The position numbers were made by a program, and so were the translations under genes. A stretch of 34,404 bases of DNA from Pirellula staleyi DSM 6068 (GTDB taxonomy: Bacteria > Planctomycetota > Planctomycetia > Pirellulales > Pirellulaceae): contig CAMDKL010000057.1 in the NCBI GenBank assembly GCA_945900945.1, positions 1 to 34,404 of the forward strand. The letters are read 5' to 3'. Position 1 is the stretch's first letter. Every line of letters begins with the position of its first letter. Below the pieces are notes generated by a model. The model did no database searches. It was not told the DNA's origin and saw only the letters and a program-made list of their open reading frames with translations. Below are positions 32,286 to 34,404 of the stretch, piece after piece.

Positions 32286-33248
32286 ATGCATTTCATGAAG
32301 GCCCACTTCTCCCTCGTCGTCAGCATTGGCATCGCGCTTGGAGCGATCACTTTGCTGAGCCTCGACCGACATACACTGATTGCGGCTGACGGACCGAAAG
32401 CGATCAAATCGGGCAGCGGCACGTTTGTCTCGTTTAGGGATGGCAGGCTCACGATCAAAGGCAAAGCCGGCCTCGTCGTTTACGAAAACGTCGGCGAGAA
32501 GTTTCAAACATTTCAGAACAACGAGAACGGCCCCGGTTCGAAACGTGTTGGCACCGTCGACGCATTAAGCGGTGCAAATTTGGAAGGCAACGTCAAATCC
32601 TTGAGGCGCGTCATCCCGGGAACTGTCGTTCGCGTGAACGTCGAAAAGAGCGAGATCCATTTCGGTTTGGACCATCGCGTTTGCGGCACGTTTGTTTCCT
32701 ATCGTGATGGCCAGTTGAAGCTTCTTGCCGCCGCTGCTCCAACGGGTTTCGTCCAGGAACGGACGGGCGACGTTTTGCTTGCGATTGATCCAAACATTCC
32801 GGCCCTCGAGAGCATCAATGGTGGAGACCTTAAGGTTGCTGGCATCGTTGGTGAGGTTTTGAAAACCGTCAAGCCAGGCACGCTACTCACCGCCCGTAGC
32901 GAATACGATGTCGACATCATCGAGGTGATCGAGATCGGTGAGCCGCGGCGCAGGATGGAGCGCTACATCGGACAAACAAGAGGGCCTGTCCGAGGTACGT
33001 TTGTGTCGTTCGAAAACAGCATTCTCCGAATTCATGGCAAGGGTGTTTCGTATAGGGCAGACAACGAATATGTCAGGCTAATCGCTTGGCGAGTCCCTGA
33101 CGACGTTCCAATTGTCGAAAGCATCGACGGCGGTAGGTACCAACCCTCAAATGCTGATGCTTTGAAAACCCTTAAGGAAGGATCGATCGTTACGATTCGC
33201 AAGGTCGAGGATATCATCCTGGGCGTCCAAATCGGGGTCGCCAAGTAG
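32286..33248 (+). CDS. FVSFK-module protein C, secreted, three diverged modules
   Basis: 320 residues from ATG 32286, chosen because GAAGG at 32272-32276 is well spaced; the frame is open back to 32220. The signal peptide is VVSIGIALGAITLLSL, cut near LIAADG. Modules are at 42-130 (GSGTFVSFRDGRLTIKG, type I, with an insert near residues 95-107), 132-222 (CGTFVSYRDGQLKLLA... ESINGGDLKVAGIVGEVL, type II) and 235-320 (RGTFVSFENSILRIHG... ESIDGGRYQPSNADALKTL, type II-like). It is the most diverged of the three paralogues. The bases just upstream of and at the start (RMFAMHFMK if read from 32274) resemble RLFAMRFMK in the M56 gene, hinting at origin by duplication of the M56-module fusion. Confidence 0.85.
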   Translation: MHFMKAHFSLVVSIGIALGAITLLSLDRHTLIAADGPKAIKSGSGTFVSFRDGRLTIKGKAGLVVYENVGEKFQTFQNNENGPGSKRVGTVDALSGANLEGNVKSLRRVIPGTVVRVNVEKSEIHFGLDHRVCGTFVSYRDGQLKLLAAAAPTGFVQERTGDVLLAIDPNIPALESINGGDLKVAGIVGEVLKTVKPGTLLTARSEYDVDIIEVIEIGEPRRRMERYIGQTRGPVRGTFVSFENSILRIHGKGVSYRADNEYVRLIAWRVPDDVPIVESIDGGRYQPSNADALKTLKEGSIVTIRKVEDIILGVQIGVAK

Positions 33249-33318
33249 ATCAACTCGGCCTTCAACTTGCACGCCTCTAACCACTTTCACTTGAACGAAC
33301 CGGGATAGGAATATCGTT

Positions 33319-34404
33319 TTGAAAAATCTTCTAGCCTTACTTTGCGCACTGCTATTCAACACTGCAATGTTCACCACTGCGGCACTCGGTTCCGAAACTG
33401 TTGTTTTTCAGGCGCGAACAGCGAGCAGTGGCAAATGGTCCGATGCAGAAACTTGGGTCGAAAGACGCCAGCCGCAAGCGGGCGATTTTGTTCAGGTTCG
33501 TACGGGGCACACGGTCACCTATGATGTCCATTCGGATACTGCACTGCGTATGGTGCACATTGCGGGTACTCTCACTTTTTCGCGAGAGAAGTCGACATTA
33601 ATGGATGTCGGGCTAATTAAAATAGAGTCCGGCGAAACCACTACCGAGGATGGTTTTGACTGCCATGAAGCGGACCACGCATCGCCGTCAGTCGGTTCTC
33701 TTGCCGTGTTGGAAATGGGAACGCCCGAGTCGCCTATTCCCGCCGGTGTGAATGCGACCATTCGCTTACGACATTTTAAAGGCACAAATTCGGAAACATT
33801 GCCCGCGATTTTGGCGTGTGGAGGACGCTGGGATGTGCATGGCGCTTCTATGAAGAGAACTTGGCTAAAACTTGCGAGGCCTGCCAAGGTCGGTGATTCG
33901 CAGGTGGCAATTGAGCAACCGACAACCGACTGGCGTGTTGGCGATCGAATCATCATTACAACAAGCGTATTAGGTGGGCCTGAAACGGGTAGCAGTTTTC
34001 GCAAGACAGGCGGTAGACCCAAGCCGGTTGGCACTGAGGAACGAATAATCACTGGCATCGGTGATTCGACCCTTTCGCTGGATCGTCCCCTCAACAAAGT
34101 GCATTGTGCAGAGGGACAAATGCGTTGTGAGGTTGCGAATCTCTCGCGGAACATAGTCATCGAATCGACTGATCCGTCGGGTGTGCGGGGGCATACGATG
34201 TATCACCACGGATCGTCCGGTGGCATCAGCTACGCGGAGTTTCGGCATTTGGGTAAAGATGGCGTACTGGGCAAATATGCAATCCATTTCCATCTCGTTC
34301 GGGACACAATGCGAGGCAGCGGCGTCATGGGTGCGAGCATTTGGGATTCGCATAATCGGTGGATCACGATTCACGGTACGGATCATCTGCTTATTCGCGA
34401 TTGC
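33319..34404 (+). CDS. Secreted G8-domain / right-handed beta-helix protein (partial, runs off the window)
   Basis: The frame is open from a TTG at 33319 to the last base (362 codons, no stop). TTG is chosen because GATAGGA at 33304-33310 is eight bases upstream and the product then starts with a signal peptide (KNLLALLCALLFNTAMFTTA). After cleavage comes SSGKWSDAETWVERRQPQAG, then DFVQVRTGHTVTYDVHS and RMVHIAGTLTFSRE, the G8 domain pattern (found in CEMIP, TMEM2, fibrocystin-like and bacterial proteins). Further on, DWRVGDRIIITTS and later YAIHFHLVRDTMRGSGVMGA then RWITIHGTDHLLIRDC match the parallel beta-helix part of the same proteins. Extracellular polysaccharide binding or cleavage is possible, but catalytic residues cannot be judged from a partial protein. 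Confidence 0.82.
   Translation, partial: MKNLLALLCALLFNTAMFTTAALGSETVVFQARTASSGKWSDAETWVERRQPQAGDFVQVRTGHTVTYDVHSDTALRMVHIAGTLTFSREKSTLMDVGLIKIESGETTTEDGFDCHEADHASPSVGSLAVLEMGTPESPIPAGVNATIRLRHFKGTNSETLPAILACGGRWDVHGASMKRTWLKLARPAKVGDSQVAIEQPTTDWRVGDRIIITTSVLGGPETGSSFRKTGGRPKPVGTEERIITGIGDSTLSLDRPLNKVHCAEGQMRCEVANLSRNIVIESTDPSGVRGHTMYHHGSSGGISYAEFRHLGKDGVLGKYAIHFHLVRDTMRGSGVMGASIWDSHNRWITIHGTDHLLIRDC

Noticed and set aside
33519-34160. 213-residue minus-strand frame in the G8 region
   Set aside because: Antisense to the open G8-protein frame; no motif or start site.
1-34404. CRISPR arrays, tRNA or rRNA genes
   Set aside because: No regularly spaced direct repeats, and no cloverleaf or rRNA-like sequence was seen on reading through.

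Overview
The window reads like a chromosomal segment of a planctomycete, most plausibly a Pirellula/Rhodopirellula-type member of the Pirellulales. The grounds are family content: a DUF1559 pseudopilin-like protein, a DUF1552 + DUF1592-type c-haem pair, a secreted sulfatase, a secreted protease carrying the LE-x-R-LL-A-A export-type motif, a G8/beta-helix protein, and BlaI/M56 regulators. No rRNA, tRNA or CRISPR array was seen. All assignments come from reading the sequence and recalled family motifs; no search was run.

Layout. 1-1130 is mostly non-coding, with a long inverted repeat and decayed pieces of a serine-recombinase element. 1175-2807 holds a DUF1559 protein and a small lipoprotein. 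3525-13008 is a compact, same-strand chemosensory operon: MCP, CheW, CheR-TPR, CheW, CheA-receiver hybrid, CheB and a response regulator. This is the order and the sequence signature of the Pseudomonas Wsp (surface-sensing) pathway. The output protein, however, has a WspR-like receiver joined to a SpoIIE/RsbU-type PP2C phosphatase instead of a GGDEF diguanylate cyclase. 13009-13816 is a scar region with a REP-like inverted repeat and a fragment of a beta-propeller-like protein. 13817-18361 (minus) is a 1514-residue subtilisin-like protease with a long mosaic C-terminal half, followed on the same strand by a GC-rich GNAT acetyltransferase. 19528-20776 is a small mobile-element-like patch with a frameshifted DNA-binding-type ORF. 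20777-23067 is a coupled esterase-sulfatase pair. 23210-23590 is the 3' relic of a group II intron (truncated maturase plus domain V/VI). 23844-27660 is the DUF1552 / planctomycete-cytochrome pair.

28488-33248 is a second unusual unit: a BlaI-family repressor with dyad operators in front of it, a BlaR1-like M56 metallopeptidase, and three consecutive secreted proteins built from alternating copies of two related ~80-90-residue modules (G-x-FVSFK-x-G-x-LTL). The M56 gene appears to have been fused to the first module protein. The last transmembrane helix and the module domain continue in the -1 frame, so the modules probably represent the extracytoplasmic sensor part of this BlaR1-like receptor, with duplicated soluble copies downstream. 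The window ends inside a secreted G8-domain/beta-helix protein that starts at a TTG codon.

The two observations most worth following are the Wsp-type pathway re-wired to a PP2C output, and the BlaI-BlaR1-module cluster.
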